In this document: piece by piece, positions 35,681-44,548 of the stretch | Layout of the letters: each line of letters begins with the position of its first letter | Numbering within the stretch: the first letter of the stretch is position 1 | DNA from: Methanosarcina sp. KYL-1 | GTDB taxonomy: Archaea > Halobacteriota > Methanosarcinia > Methanosarcinales > Methanosarcinaceae | Length of the DNA stretch: 52,610 bases | NCBI RefSeq assembly: GCF_024372725.1 | Contig: NZ_VOUA01000029.1 | Span: forward strand, 1-52,610 | Direction: 5' to 3' | Position numbers and translations under genes: made by a program | The notes under the pieces: model-generated | Seen by the model: the letters and a program-made list of their open reading frames with translations, nothing else | Told to the model about the DNA's origin: nothing | The model's database searches: none

Positions 35681-36124
35681 TTAAATCTCCACTATATTAT
35701 TTTAAAAATATATGGCAAAAACAAGGGTATATGTTCGTATAAACTTTTTGATTTTTATTCCTGAAATAATTTCGGTTTGACCTATAGACATACCTTTCTA
35801 CACAATCTAATCAGCTTAATATCTCTAGTGCATTTTACTCCTCCTTTTTATCTACCTTTGTTGACCCTCCTCTTTATTGACCTATCTCTTTATTGACCTA
35901 TCTCTTTATTGACCTATCTCTTTATTGACCTATCTCTTTATTGACCTATCTCTTTATTGACCTATCTCTTTATTGACCTATCTCTTTATTGACCTATCTC
36001 TTTATTGACCTTCCTCTATGTTCTTCTCAATATTTCTTTTGTTCACAGGTATATTTGACTTTATTCAAGAAACCACAACTCTTCCCTAAATTATATTAAT
36101 TAAAGGATGTATTTTACCACAACC
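35681..36124. other. Intergenic region with 16-bp repeat array
   Basis: 444 bases between the 607-residue gene and the glycosyltransferase remnant. It contains an AT-rich promoter-like block for the minus-strand gene (35690-35720), the array at 35871-36014 and AT-rich unique sequence up to the remnant. No intact gene is seen. Confidence 0.6.
35871..36014. repeat. Nine tandem 16-bp units TCTTTATTGACCTATC
   Basis: Units start every 16 bases from 35871 to 35999; the first eight are perfect and the last ends TTCC. Read on the plus strand a unit contains no stop in some frames, but no credible protein results. It lies in a spacer rather than at an intact gene end. Confidence 0.95.
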
Positions 36125-36320
36125 ATGAAAAGCAGGAAAGATCTCTTTATTCTTATTCCTCTTTCTATCTTCTTAATTCTTGCTTTGATAAGGTTCCTGC
36201 GCCCCCTGAACTTCCAGGTAGATGAGACATTCTGCGTCTTTGCAGTCTAATACAAAGATAACTCCTGATCCTCGGGTTTTTCGATTATCCCCGCAAAGAC
36301 CGTCCCTCAATTTCATTCTA
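36125..36320 (+). pseudogene. Remnant of a GT-C membrane glycosyltransferase (N-terminus only)
   Basis: ATG at 36125 opens a 41-codon frame: basic start, one membrane helix (LFILIPLSIFLILALI), then RFLRPLNFQVDETF. The Asp-Glu after the first helix is the GT39/ArnT-type acidic pair. The frame stops at 36250; coding-like sequence continues in another frame to about 36321 (ILGFFDYPRKDRPSISF). This is the first ~65 residues of a lost gene, now overlapping the 3' end of the minus-strand gene at 36313. Confidence 0.55.
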
Positions 36321-38259
36321 ACCTGTAAAGGTACCAGTTTCCAATTGTTTTCTCCAACACAAAGTATTGATCCGGTCTATACTGATTGTAATATTCATCC
36401 ATATCAACAGAATAGTACTCTTCTTGGCCTATGACAGAAAGTATCACATCTGTTCTAACCTGAGGGCTTTCCTCAATTTCATCGACAAACAGATATGTGA
36501 ATTCCTCAAAGTTACCTTCGCCCTCCGAAAGATAATATTTAACACCGCATTGGCTAAAGGTTTCAACGAATCCTGTATCTTTGATACTTTTCTTTATGGT
36601 GGCCTGTTCATCTCCATAAAAGGCATGTCCGCATACCTTTGCGTTGTTATATAAGGAAAATATCCTTGGGGTGGTTTGTGTCCTTAAAATAACATCATTT
36701 TCCCCCAGGTTTTTTTCCAGATATCCGGACATCTCCCTGGTGCCTGGAATATCGTGGTTGAGTGTCTCTTTTGAATCACTATAGGAAGGTAGTATCAAGA
36801 GAAGCACTACTAAAAAAAGGACTAGATTTTTGGAAATTTTGTTAAGCCTGGTTTTTTCGATCAAAAGCAAAATGTAAAGGGAATACAGGATAAGGACCAC
36901 AATAAATACATGTTTGTAGTAGACATGGAAATATATTGCTTTAGAAGCTGCTATCAGGTAAATTGCGCTGGAAAGTGCAAATGCCAGAGTCTCTGTTCTT
37001 GCCTTCTTATAAAATATGCTCAGCACCAAACCGGCGGGAAATACATAAAATAGAACTGCTGGGACGTCTCCTTTAACCATGTTTATTATTTCCAGGTACA
37101 CCCTCCAGTTGAAAATCAGATTTTCATCCGTCAAAAAATCAGCTGCAAGTCTGGTGATCGGATCCTTGATAAGAAAGACTAAAATTAGCGGTAACAGAAA
37201 TATCAAAATATATCTTATATTTTTGCTAATGTTTTCTGCTGCCTTTCTAAATTTGTCGTCGTGTTTTTTTATTAAGTCATAGATTACATATATCAAAAAA
37301 GGCATTAGAAGCAATCTTATAATCCCTTCGATAGGGGTTGTAACAGGAATCGGGTTTATAAGGATTCTGAATAAAAGGGTTGGAAGAATGCTCAAAAATC
37401 CCAGTTTGGCTAGACTGTAAAGGTCACTTTTCTCTTTGAAGAGAATTAATAACGCCAGGGTCGGGAAAATGATCAGCAAAAAGGAATATTTCATCAAAAC
37501 CGATAATCCGCAAAAGAGGTAAGCCAAGTTTTCTTTTTTGTCGAGGTACAGGTTTAGGGCAACAAACATGAATATCAAAGAGGGCAGGTCCATTACCGTC
37601 ACATAAGTCGTTAACTGGAAAACCGGGTTAAAAGCAAGAAGTAAAGTTCCGATTAATGCAATTTTTTTAGTGAATAGTTTGTTGAAAAATCGATATATAA
37701 GATATAGTAGTAATATGCCTAAAATAGTCAACAGGTTTCGGATCAGGATTTCAAGTGGAATGAATTCCGAAAGGGGCATAAAAGGCAAAAAAGTCCATTC
37801 AAAAAAAGGGAAGTAACCTAAACTTCTGGAATAAGTATCCAGGCCATTGAAGATTGAGATGTAAGAGTAGTTCTGATTTAAAAAAGGATTCAAGTATTTA
37901 TACATATTGATGAGATTTGGCAAGTGTGTGGCGTATTTATCACAGTGGGCAACCCCTGCGAAAGAGTAGTTCATATATGGAGCCCTCACAGCGGCAAATG
38001 CTGTGAATACTGCAGCCAGGCCGAAAACAGATGAGCCTTCTTTATAGAATTGTCTTGCCAGAAAGTTTATTATCGGAATTTTGTTCATTGAAGGGTGTTT
38101 TACTTCAAATTTTATTGCTCTTTGTTCTTCTTCCTCTTTTTCTATATCAACTTCATCCTCCGAATTGTACAGCTTGTCCAGTTTCTCACGGTAATGATAA
38201 GAAATCAGGATGCTCAGAAGAGTTATCAGTATGATAATGATAAAGGGGATCGTCGACAT
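36313..38259 (-). CDS. GT-C membrane glycosyltransferase-like protein
   Basis: 648 residues with an N-terminal membrane helix, an acidic linker (EDEVDIEKEEEEQ), a conserved HPSMNKIPIINFL segment, then roughly 12 membrane helices. The first outer loop carries VAHCDKYATHLPNL and YSRSLGYFPFFEWTF, in the place where GT39-like enzymes hold their acidic site, and the C-terminal ~130 residues are soluble. It is probably a glycosyltransferase using lipid-linked sugars outside the membrane. The shared N-terminus ties it to the 607-residue protein. The exact family is uncertain. Confidence 0.7.
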   Translation of the reverse strand: MSTIPFIIIILITLLSILISYHYREKLDKLYNSEDEVDIEKEEEEQRAIKFEVKHPSMNKIPIINFLARQFYKEGSSVFGLAAVFTAFAAVRAPYMNYSFAGVAHCDKYATHLPNLINMYKYLNPFLNQNYSYISIFNGLDTYSRSLGYFPFFEWTFLPFMPLSEFIPLEILIRNLLTILGILLLYLIYRFFNKLFTKKIALIGTLLLAFNPVFQLTTYVTVMDLPSLIFMFVALNLYLDKKENLAYLFCGLSVLMKYSFLLIIFPTLALLILFKEKSDLYSLAKLGFLSILPTLLFRILINPIPVTTPIEGIIRLLLMPFLIYVIYDLIKKHDDKFRKAAENISKNIRYILIFLLPLILVFLIKDPITRLAADFLTDENLIFNWRVYLEIINMVKGDVPAVLFYVFPAGLVLSIFYKKARTETLAFALSSAIYLIAASKAIYFHVYYKHVFIVVLILYSLYILLLIEKTRLNKISKNLVLFLVVLLLILPSYSDSKETLNHDIPGTREMSGYLEKNLGENDVILRTQTTPRIFSLYNNAKVCGHAFYGDEQATIKKSIKDTGFVETFSQCGVKYYLSEGEGNFEEFTYLFVDEIEESPQVRTDVILSVIGQEEYYSVDMDEYYNQYRPDQYFVLEKTIGNWYLYRLE

Positions 38260-38350
38260 TCCACGTCTCCGGGGGTTTGCTGTAGCTTGTTTATTGAGTA
38301 AGGCTTATAAGTTGTTTTGGCTCTATAATACTGTTGAACTATTTATAGTC

Positions 38351-38393
38351 TTAATGTTCAAATTTGTCATGTTCAAATTTGTCATGTTCAATT
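38351..38393. repeat. 15-bp unit ATGTTCAAATTTGTC, nearly three copies
   Basis: Two full copies and a partial one (ATGTTCAATTT) between divergent genes. They lie within the promoter region of the acyltransferase gene. Confidence 0.8.
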
Positions 38394-38426
38394 TACATTT
38401 GTTTGTTCTTTACAATGGAGCAGTGA

Positions 38427-39524
38427 ATGCAAACCCAAAGAATAATAGAGCTTGACTATCTTCGGGCCTTTGCCATACTCGCAGTAATCAGCATTCATAC
38501 ACTTGACTATTTCAGGTATATACCCGAGGTTAACGCTCTGGTTATCTCAAGTCTGATCTTATATGTATTTGTAAGGTTTGCAGTCCCAATGTTTGTGTTT
38601 GTATCGGGTTTTGTCCTGGCTTTGAAATACGGAGACCGTTTTTCAAGGAAAACTTATTTTGTAAAAAGGGCCAGGGCAGTTATACCTCCATATATGGTAT
38701 TTTCTGCAATTTATCTCATTCTTCCCGATTATTTATTTAACGGGCAGTTGAAGTTTCCTTCCGTGGGAGAATTTCTTGTAAATCTTTTTTCAGGAAATAG
38801 TTATGGACACCTGTGGTTCATTCCCCTGATTCTTCAATTTTATGTCCTGTACCCGGCTACGATAGGTATATACCAGAGGTTTGCCGAAAAAAGGAACCCT
38901 CTGTTACTTCTGGCTTTAAGCGCATTTTTTCAGGATATATGGATCGTTATGGCTTCTCTTTTCAACCAGTACTCATATGCCACAATTAATGTTATAATGG
39001 ATAGAGCATTTGTTTCTCATGTATTCTATTTTCTATTTGGAATCTACATATGCAAAAATTACGCTGATGTCAGGAAAAAGATTTTAGGTTTAAGAGGCAG
39101 ACATCTGTTAACTTTAGCCCCTGTGACATTATTCATGTCAAGTTTCTGGATATACGGTTTATTGCGGTACGGGGACTACTTCAAAATTCCTAGCTACTAT
39201 GTGGGTATACCTCACATGTTGTTCCCCATATATTTTACACTTATTTTTGTTGTGTTGTTTCGGCTTGGCCTTATACTATCAAAAAATAATAACCTTTGTT
39301 CGAACTTCATTTTTCAATTGGGTAGAGAATCCTTCGGGATTTATTTGATCCATGCCCTGTTTTTACATCTTACTGTAAAAATGATATATCCCGGACTTAA
39401 TATTGAATATACTCAGTGGAAATTTTATCCTTTGTTATTCCTGTTTACAGTTTTATTGAGTTATACCTCAGTAAATCTTTTTAATCATTTACCTTTTAGT
39501 GAACTATTCTTCGGGCATAAATGA
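38427..39524 (+). CDS. Acyltransferase family 3 (OafA-like) membrane protein
   Basis: 365 residues with about ten membrane helices. The start RIIELDYLRAFAILAVISIH holds the conserved Arg and His of acyltransferase-3 enzymes, and GHLWFIPLILQFYVLYP is the second typical motif. These integral enzymes move acyl groups (often acetyl) across the membrane onto sugars. It would O-acylate the glycan made by this locus. It is followed after 50 bp by a flippase, likely in one operon. Confidence 0.85.
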   Translation: MQTQRIIELDYLRAFAILAVISIHTLDYFRYIPEVNALVISSLILYVFVRFAVPMFVFVSGFVLALKYGDRFSRKTYFVKRARAVIPPYMVFSAIYLILPDYLFNGQLKFPSVGEFLVNLFSGNSYGHLWFIPLILQFYVLYPATIGIYQRFAEKRNPLLLLALSAFFQDIWIVMASLFNQYSYATINVIMDRAFVSHVFYFLFGIYICKNYADVRKKILGLRGRHLLTLAPVTLFMSSFWIYGLLRYGDYFKIPSYYVGIPHMLFPIYFTLIFVVLFRLGLILSKNNNLCSNFIFQLGRESFGIYLIHALFLHLTVKMIYPGLNIEYTQWKFYPLLFLFTVLLSYTSVNLFNHLPFSELFFGHK

Positions 39525-39574
39525 AAACTGTATTCAAAAGATTTTAATAATTCCGGAGTTTTGTGTGATAGCTC

Positions 39575-40933
39575 ATGAAACAGAGCAGTGAAAAACTGGG
39601 ACTCAAGAAAATTGGGATCAATTCCTTTCAGACGATTACACGCCAGAGTCTTTCCATCGTTTTCGGCCTGGGCCTCTACATCCTTCTAGCCCGCATCCTT
39701 GGCCCTGAAGGTAGTGGCCTGTATGCTATGGGTTTGCTCCTCCCTTCTACTCTTGCAACTTTTCTAAATCTTGGCGTGACTTCATCAAACGTTTACTTCA
39801 TTGCTTCAGGAAAAGTTACACCGGTGCAGGCTGCGAAAACGAGCTTTCTGCTATGGGCCGTGTTAAGCTTAATTGGCTGCCTTGCCGCTTCTGCGGTAAT
39901 CATCACTCAGGGTGAAGTCTGGTTTCCGGGAGTGCCGAAATTCTTGCTGTGGCTGGGGACACTGGCATTTCCGGTTATCCTACTCCTGGCATTTTTGGAG
40001 GGTTTCTTTCAGGGAGTCCAGGACTTCAAAAGCTATAATATGTTTCTTTTGCTTGTTCCGGGGTTGACGCTTGTTTTTGCATTAATACTGGTCGGAATCT
40101 TAAGGACGGGAGTTATGGGAGCTCTACTCTCTTTTATCGGAGGGAACGTAGTTGGACTCCTGATCGGGCTGGGTATGCTGCGGTCTCATATAAGGAGAAA
40201 TAAACAAGAAGTGATAGGTTCCGGGTCAAAAAACTATCTTCGGGAATGCCTGAATTACGGCTGGAAATCCCATTTGAGCAACATGCTGGCTTTCGTAAAC
40301 TATAAAGCCGACATTTTTTTAGTAAACTTTTTCCTGTCTCCAGCGGCAACGGGGATCTATTCTATTTCAGTTCTGATTGCGGAGAAATTGTGGATACTTT
40401 CCTATTCCGTAGGTGCAGTAATCCTGCCACACCTCTCGGAACTCCATCAGGAAGAGCAAAAGAGAAAACAACTTACACCTCTGATAGCCCGATGGGTGCT
40501 TTTTGCATCCTCTTTGGGTGCGGCAATTATTGCATTGGTGGCTTTTCCGTTCATTAACCTGCTTTTCGGGAAAGAATTCGCTCCAGCCTTCGGAGCACTC
40601 CTATGGTTGCTTCCCGGTGTGGCAATATATAGCATGGCCCGGGTGCTCTCCAATGATATCGCTGCTCGCGGAAAACCTGAATTGAATTGTTACAATGAGC
40701 TGGTTGTCGTTACCGTAAACGTGCTGGCCAATATAGTCCTGATTCCGAGGTTTGGGATCAAAGGTGCGGCAATTGCTACAAGTATAGCCTATATCCTGGG
40801 TGCAATTACGAAACTGTGGATATACTCGTACGTGAGTAAAAATGAATGGTGGAAACCCATTATTTTTGATTCCTACGATAGGTCTTTTATCAAGGAAAGT
40901 ATTAAATTGGTAATAAAAGCATTTGCCCGATGA
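39575..40933 (+). CDS. Polysaccharide flippase (Wzx-like), second copy in locus
   Basis: 452 residues, 12-14 membrane helices. SIVFGLGLYILLARILGPEG near the N-terminus and IPRFGIKGAAIATSIAYILG near the C-terminus are family hallmarks. It is more GC-rich and clearly different in sequence from the flippase at 32398, so they are unlikely to be recent duplicates. It may serve a separate glycan or lipid carrier. Followed by a 24-bp direct repeat. Confidence 0.87.
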   Translation: MKQSSEKLGLKKIGINSFQTITRQSLSIVFGLGLYILLARILGPEGSGLYAMGLLLPSTLATFLNLGVTSSNVYFIASGKVTPVQAAKTSFLLWAVLSLIGCLAASAVIITQGEVWFPGVPKFLLWLGTLAFPVILLLAFLEGFFQGVQDFKSYNMFLLLVPGLTLVFALILVGILRTGVMGALLSFIGGNVVGLLIGLGMLRSHIRRNKQEVIGSGSKNYLRECLNYGWKSHLSNMLAFVNYKADIFLVNFFLSPAATGIYSISVLIAEKLWILSYSVGAVILPHLSELHQEEQKRKQLTPLIARWVLFASSLGAAIIALVAFPFINLLFGKEFAPAFGALLWLLPGVAIYSMARVLSNDIAARGKPELNCYNELVVVTVNVLANIVLIPRFGIKGAAIATSIAYILGAITKLWIYSYVSKNEWWKPIIFDSYDRSFIKESIKLVIKAFAR

Positions 40934-40953
40934 AGCAAAAATAGTAGGGGAAT

Positions 40954-41001
40954 TTTTTGGTTTAATTGAAGTAATTATTTTTGGTTTAATTGAAGTAATT
41001 A
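40954..41001. repeat. Two tandem 24-bp units in spacer
   Basis: TTTTTGGTTTAATTGAAGTA plus four bases is repeated with a 24-base shift, about 20 bases after a stop codon. It is a duplicated AT-rich spacer, possibly duplicating regulatory sequence for the downstream GT4 gene. Confidence 0.85.
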
Positions 41002-41078
41002 TATTTCTACAACCTGTTCAATATAAATTTTTAATGGATTCCGTCAAGTGTACGGAATGAAGTAGGAGATATGAAAAT

Positions 41079-42263
41079 TTGAAAGTTGCTTATTTCTTAG
41101 ATACTTTTCCCAAAATTTCGGAATCATTTATTTTAAATGAAATTACTGAACAGCTAAATGGTGGTACTGATGTCTTAATATTCTCGATGAATACCCCTCA
41201 TGAGGAAATTTTTCACGATGAAGTTGAAAATTTCGATATCTTGAAACGAACATATTATTTTGATATCAGGAACGTTTTTACTTTAAACATTGTTCAATTT
41301 TTATATTTTCTTTCCAGGTCTATTTTTTATGAAATACACGACTTAAGGCTTCCAAAAAGCTCATTAAAAATAGCATACTTTGCCACAATAATTGAAAAAG
41401 AAGATGTAAAACAAATACATTCTCACTTTGCTAATTTTGGGATTTATACTAAAGAGTTAAGCTGCCTGCTAAAGATTCCTTTTACTTTAACAACTCACGC
41501 ACAAGATATTTATTTTAAACCTGATTTCAAAAAGCTCAGAAGTATTATGGACGATGCAGCTGCAGTTGTCACTATCTCGGATTACAATAAAAAATATTTA
41601 GAAGAGACGATTCGACTAAAAAACAATGTAGAAGTTATTAGATGTGGAATAAATCCGGCTAAATTTGATCCTGGAAAAGGACAAAAAGGGAATGATTCAA
41701 CAATAAATATTCTTACGGTTTCAAGACTTGTCGAAAAAAAAGGTATCGAATATTTGGTAAAAGCTATTCCTTCAGTTATTGAGAAATTTCCTGGCTGTAA
41801 ATTTACTATTATCGGTTCAGGCTACCTGCATGATTCACTAAACCAATTGGCCATGGATCAAAATGTAAAGGCATATATACAGTTCAAAGGAGATGTTTCC
41901 GACTCAGAGTTAAAAGAAAACTATCATAAGGCAGACATTTTTGTCCTGCCCTGTATTGTGGCTGAAAATGGTGATCGTGATGGTATCCCGGTTGCGATGA
42001 TGGAAGCAATGGCAATGGAAATTCCTGTAATTTCAACGGATGCTTCCGGTATACCTGAGTTAGTAATAGATGGAATTTCCGGAATATTGGTTCCTCAGAA
42101 AAATGAGACCGAAATTTCGAGAGCCATAATTAAACTATGTGAAAATAAAGATTTACGTAATAATATGGGAAAAGCAGGAAAACATATTATTATAGAAAAG
42201 TATAATCTAGAAAATGAAGCTAAAAAACTGGAAAATTTGTTTCAATCAGTTTACGGTTCCTAG
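41079..42263 (+). CDS. GT4 glycosyltransferase (WcaL-like)
   Basis: 394 residues. SESFILNEI near residue 15 and HSHFANFGIYTK, then TLTTHAQDIYF, fit the colanic-acid WcaL branch of GT4. The donor site has TVSRLVEKKGIEYLV and E-x-type AENGDRDGIPVAMMEAMAMEIP. Start is TTG at 41079; the ATG at 41070 reads only three codons (M-K-I-stop). AT-rich, like the first cassette, and convergent with the following operon. Confidence 0.85.
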   Translation: MKVAYFLDTFPKISESFILNEITEQLNGGTDVLIFSMNTPHEEIFHDEVENFDILKRTYYFDIRNVFTLNIVQFLYFLSRSIFYEIHDLRLPKSSLKIAYFATIIEKEDVKQIHSHFANFGIYTKELSCLLKIPFTLTTHAQDIYFKPDFKKLRSIMDDAAAVVTISDYNKKYLEETIRLKNNVEVIRCGINPAKFDPGKGQKGNDSTINILTVSRLVEKKGIEYLVKAIPSVIEKFPGCKFTIIGSGYLHDSLNQLAMDQNVKAYIQFKGDVSDSELKENYHKADIFVLPCIVAENGDRDGIPVAMMEAMAMEIPVISTDASGIPELVIDGISGILVPQKNETEISRAIIKLCENKDLRNNMGKAGKHIIIEKYNLENEAKKLENLFQSVYGS

Positions 42264-42296
42264 TCAACTTGAAATTCTTTTATCCAGGATTCTTTT

Positions 42297-43406
42297 TTAA
42301 ATTACCAGCTCAAGCCTGGTTTTTACCAGGTTTTTCAATTCCCTTATATTAGTTTCAATCTTAAACTTCAAGGCATGGAATTCGGCTTTTTCAGAGTATT
42401 CCCTATATTTATTTTCGTCCTCTAGCAGGGAGATCGCATCTATCCATTTCTCGGGGTCTCCATAGTTTTCAATAAGTATTCCTCCTTCTCCTACTGCTTC
42501 AGGAAGCCCTCCGATTTGGCTTGCAATCGAAGGAATCCCGCAAAAGGCAGCTTCCACGCAGACCCTCCCAAAAGGTTCCGGCCACAGGGAGGGCACGAGC
42601 AGGATTTTTGTTTTTGAATAGAAAGTTTCGGGATGATCTGCCCAGGGCATATATGTGATATTAGGATATTTTGAAAAATCGATGTATTCTGGGTTATGCC
42701 CCACAACCAGGAATTTCTTTTCCGGAAGTTTTCTAACAATTTCTAAAAATGTCTCGATTCCCTTGTGCTTTGAGGCATTGATCAACGTGATGTATTCAGG
42801 GTTTTGCTCTCTAACGCTGATCTCCCTGACGAAAGGATAGATTACGTGGGATTCCACACCAAACCAATCTTTTACAACTGAAGCCATATAATGACTGTTC
42901 GAAAGAATAAGTGATGCTCTGGGAATCCATTCTTTTTCATACCGAAAAACAGCGTTAACAAAATACCTGTAAGGGTTTAGGGAAGAGTAACCATAGCAAA
43001 CCGAACAATTCCTGTTGCAGTTGCTTTCAGGGTTTGCGCAGAGACAGATATGCTCGTAGTTCCGCATGAAGACTATGGAAGGTATCTTTTCTTCATAAGC
43101 TATTTTTATTGTCGGGGCTGCAAAGTCCTGTTGTGTAATAACGAGATCCGGGGAAAAGTTCCTCATTTTCCGGCTTAAGGAACGTTCAAGCTGTTTGAAT
43201 ACGAAGTATTTGTTTAGCATATAGGTATTTGTTTCAAAAAGGGGGATAGAGGATGAGGGAAACGGTACTGCATGAGGGTTTTTTACATGCTTTCCGACTG
43301 TAAGCACTTCATTATTTATACTGAGCCCGGATATGAGTGTTTCAAAAGAAAGTTCTCCTCCCCCCAGCGGGGTAAGGAGATTTTCTTCTGACGCAAAAAT
43401 TTTCAT
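42297..43406 (-). CDS. GT4 glycosyltransferase with Cys cluster
   Basis: 369 residues. The N-terminal ASEENLLTPLGGGELSFETL is a GT4 acceptor-domain loop; the donor site has EPFGRVCVEAAFCGIP (E-x7-E). A cluster C121, C123, C130, C134, C137 (ICLCANPESNCNRNCSVCYG) lies in the acceptor domain and could bind a metal. Its start overlaps the stop of the membrane-protein gene upstream by 4 nt, so it is the third gene of an operon whose other two members are not enzymes I recognise. Confidence 0.83.
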   Translation of the reverse strand: MKIFASEENLLTPLGGGELSFETLISGLSINNEVLTVGKHVKNPHAVPFPSSSIPLFETNTYMLNKYFVFKQLERSLSRKMRNFSPDLVITQQDFAAPTIKIAYEEKIPSIVFMRNYEHICLCANPESNCNRNCSVCYGYSSLNPYRYFVNAVFRYEKEWIPRASLILSNSHYMASVVKDWFGVESHVIYPFVREISVREQNPEYITLINASKHKGIETFLEIVRKLPEKKFLVVGHNPEYIDFSKYPNITYMPWADHPETFYSKTKILLVPSLWPEPFGRVCVEAAFCGIPSIASQIGGLPEAVGEGGILIENYGDPEKWIDAISLLEDENKYREYSEKAEFHALKFKIETNIRELKNLVKTRLELVI

Positions 43407-44548
43407 TCATTTGGCTCCTCATCTGAATCTTCAAGCTTAAGGAAGAAGGCTTTGTTAAGCCCGTAGACCATTAAAGCCACAAGAATCGCTACAGGAATCA
43501 TAATGATGCCAAGCCTGGTGAACATCACAAGCATGATCCCACCCACAAAAATGGACATTGTTACGTTTAATTCCTTTTCATTGCTAATACTTAACAGCAG
43601 GAGGAACATCATCAGGCCTACACCTGCAAGCATCCCAGCAATAAGATAGGTTGCAATGCCTATTTCCGCAACATAAGCGGAAATCATTGCAACAAGTGAC
43701 CTGTAAATTATATATGAAAGCATCAGCACGAAGATGCCTGCAATAATTTCCCTGGGAATCCTGAATGAAACGGTGCTATTCCCATCTCCTGCCTTCTTCT
43801 CCGTTGAAGAATTTGAAAAAGAGGAGGGACTTTTTCTGTTTAATTTGAATTCTATCCCATTGTTCGACTCAGAAATGCCAAAGGGAATGTTCCTGATTAA
43901 TGCCTGAAGTCTCCGATTAATTTTTATCTTTATTGTACGCCTTCTGAGAATCATCAGAACGAAAAGTACAAAACCGAATAATGAGATCCCGATTATGCTT
44001 GAAAAGAGACCGTAGGCAAGCTTTGTTAAATATATAATCTTAATATTGTTCTGTGAAGTTTCAAGCTGTATGACCTTAAAATCGCCTTCGGAATAAATAT
44101 TTTCGTTTTCAAGGAGGACAGGGCCATTAAGATAGAGGACCTTCTCTGCGTTTTCAATGCTTATGGTTACATTTTGTTTCCCTTTTTCAGAAACACGGGG
44201 GTTTGAAAACTCAAGCGTAAATAAACCGTGGCCCTCCGGTCCGGGACTCATGAAGAGTGCATGTAGTTCATTTCCATTTTTAGCGGCCAGAAACTGGATC
44301 CTTTCTTCAGAAACGTTGATCACGGCGGCATCTGACGTATAGGATACGATATCATTTCCATTCTTATATAGTTCAAAAGAATTCCCCAGGTCAGTGGCGA
44401 AGATTTCTCCTTCCCCATACCAGTATCGATTTACGTCCCCTATATCTTCCTGATAATAATTGATGCTGATATTTTCAGAAGCTGAAGCCGCCGAAATCAT
44501 CATGGATAAAAGAATCAAACCACAAATCATGACAGAGTATTTCTTCAT
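43403..44548 (-). CDS. Membrane protein with ectodomain, unknown function
   Basis: 381 residues: a signal peptide (LILLSMMISAASASE), a beta-rich ectodomain to about 175 with several N-x-S/T sequons, one membrane helix (about 180-205, IIGISLFGFVLFVLMIL) followed by RRRTIKIKINRR, a cytoplasmic loop, and four C-terminal helices (265-370). It overlaps both neighbours by 4 nt (44545-44548 and 43403-43406), so production is coupled with the upstream secreted protein and the downstream GT4. It could be the membrane platform of a surface complex. No known family was recognised. Confidence 0.72.
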   Translation of the reverse strand: MKKYSVMICGLILLSMMISAASASENISINYYQEDIGDVNRYWYGEGEIFATDLGNSFELYKNGNDIVSYTSDAAVINVSEERIQFLAAKNGNELHALFMSPGPEGHGLFTLEFSNPRVSEKGKQNVTISIENAEKVLYLNGPVLLENENIYSEGDFKVIQLETSQNNIKIIYLTKLAYGLFSSIIGISLFGFVLFVLMILRRRTIKIKINRRLQALIRNIPFGISESNNGIEFKLNRKSPSSFSNSSTEKKAGDGNSTVSFRIPREIIAGIFVLMLSYIIYRSLVAMISAYVAEIGIATYLIAGMLAGVGLMMFLLLLSISNEKELNVTMSIFVGGIMLVMFTRLGIIMIPVAILVALMVYGLNKAFFLKLEDSDEEPNE

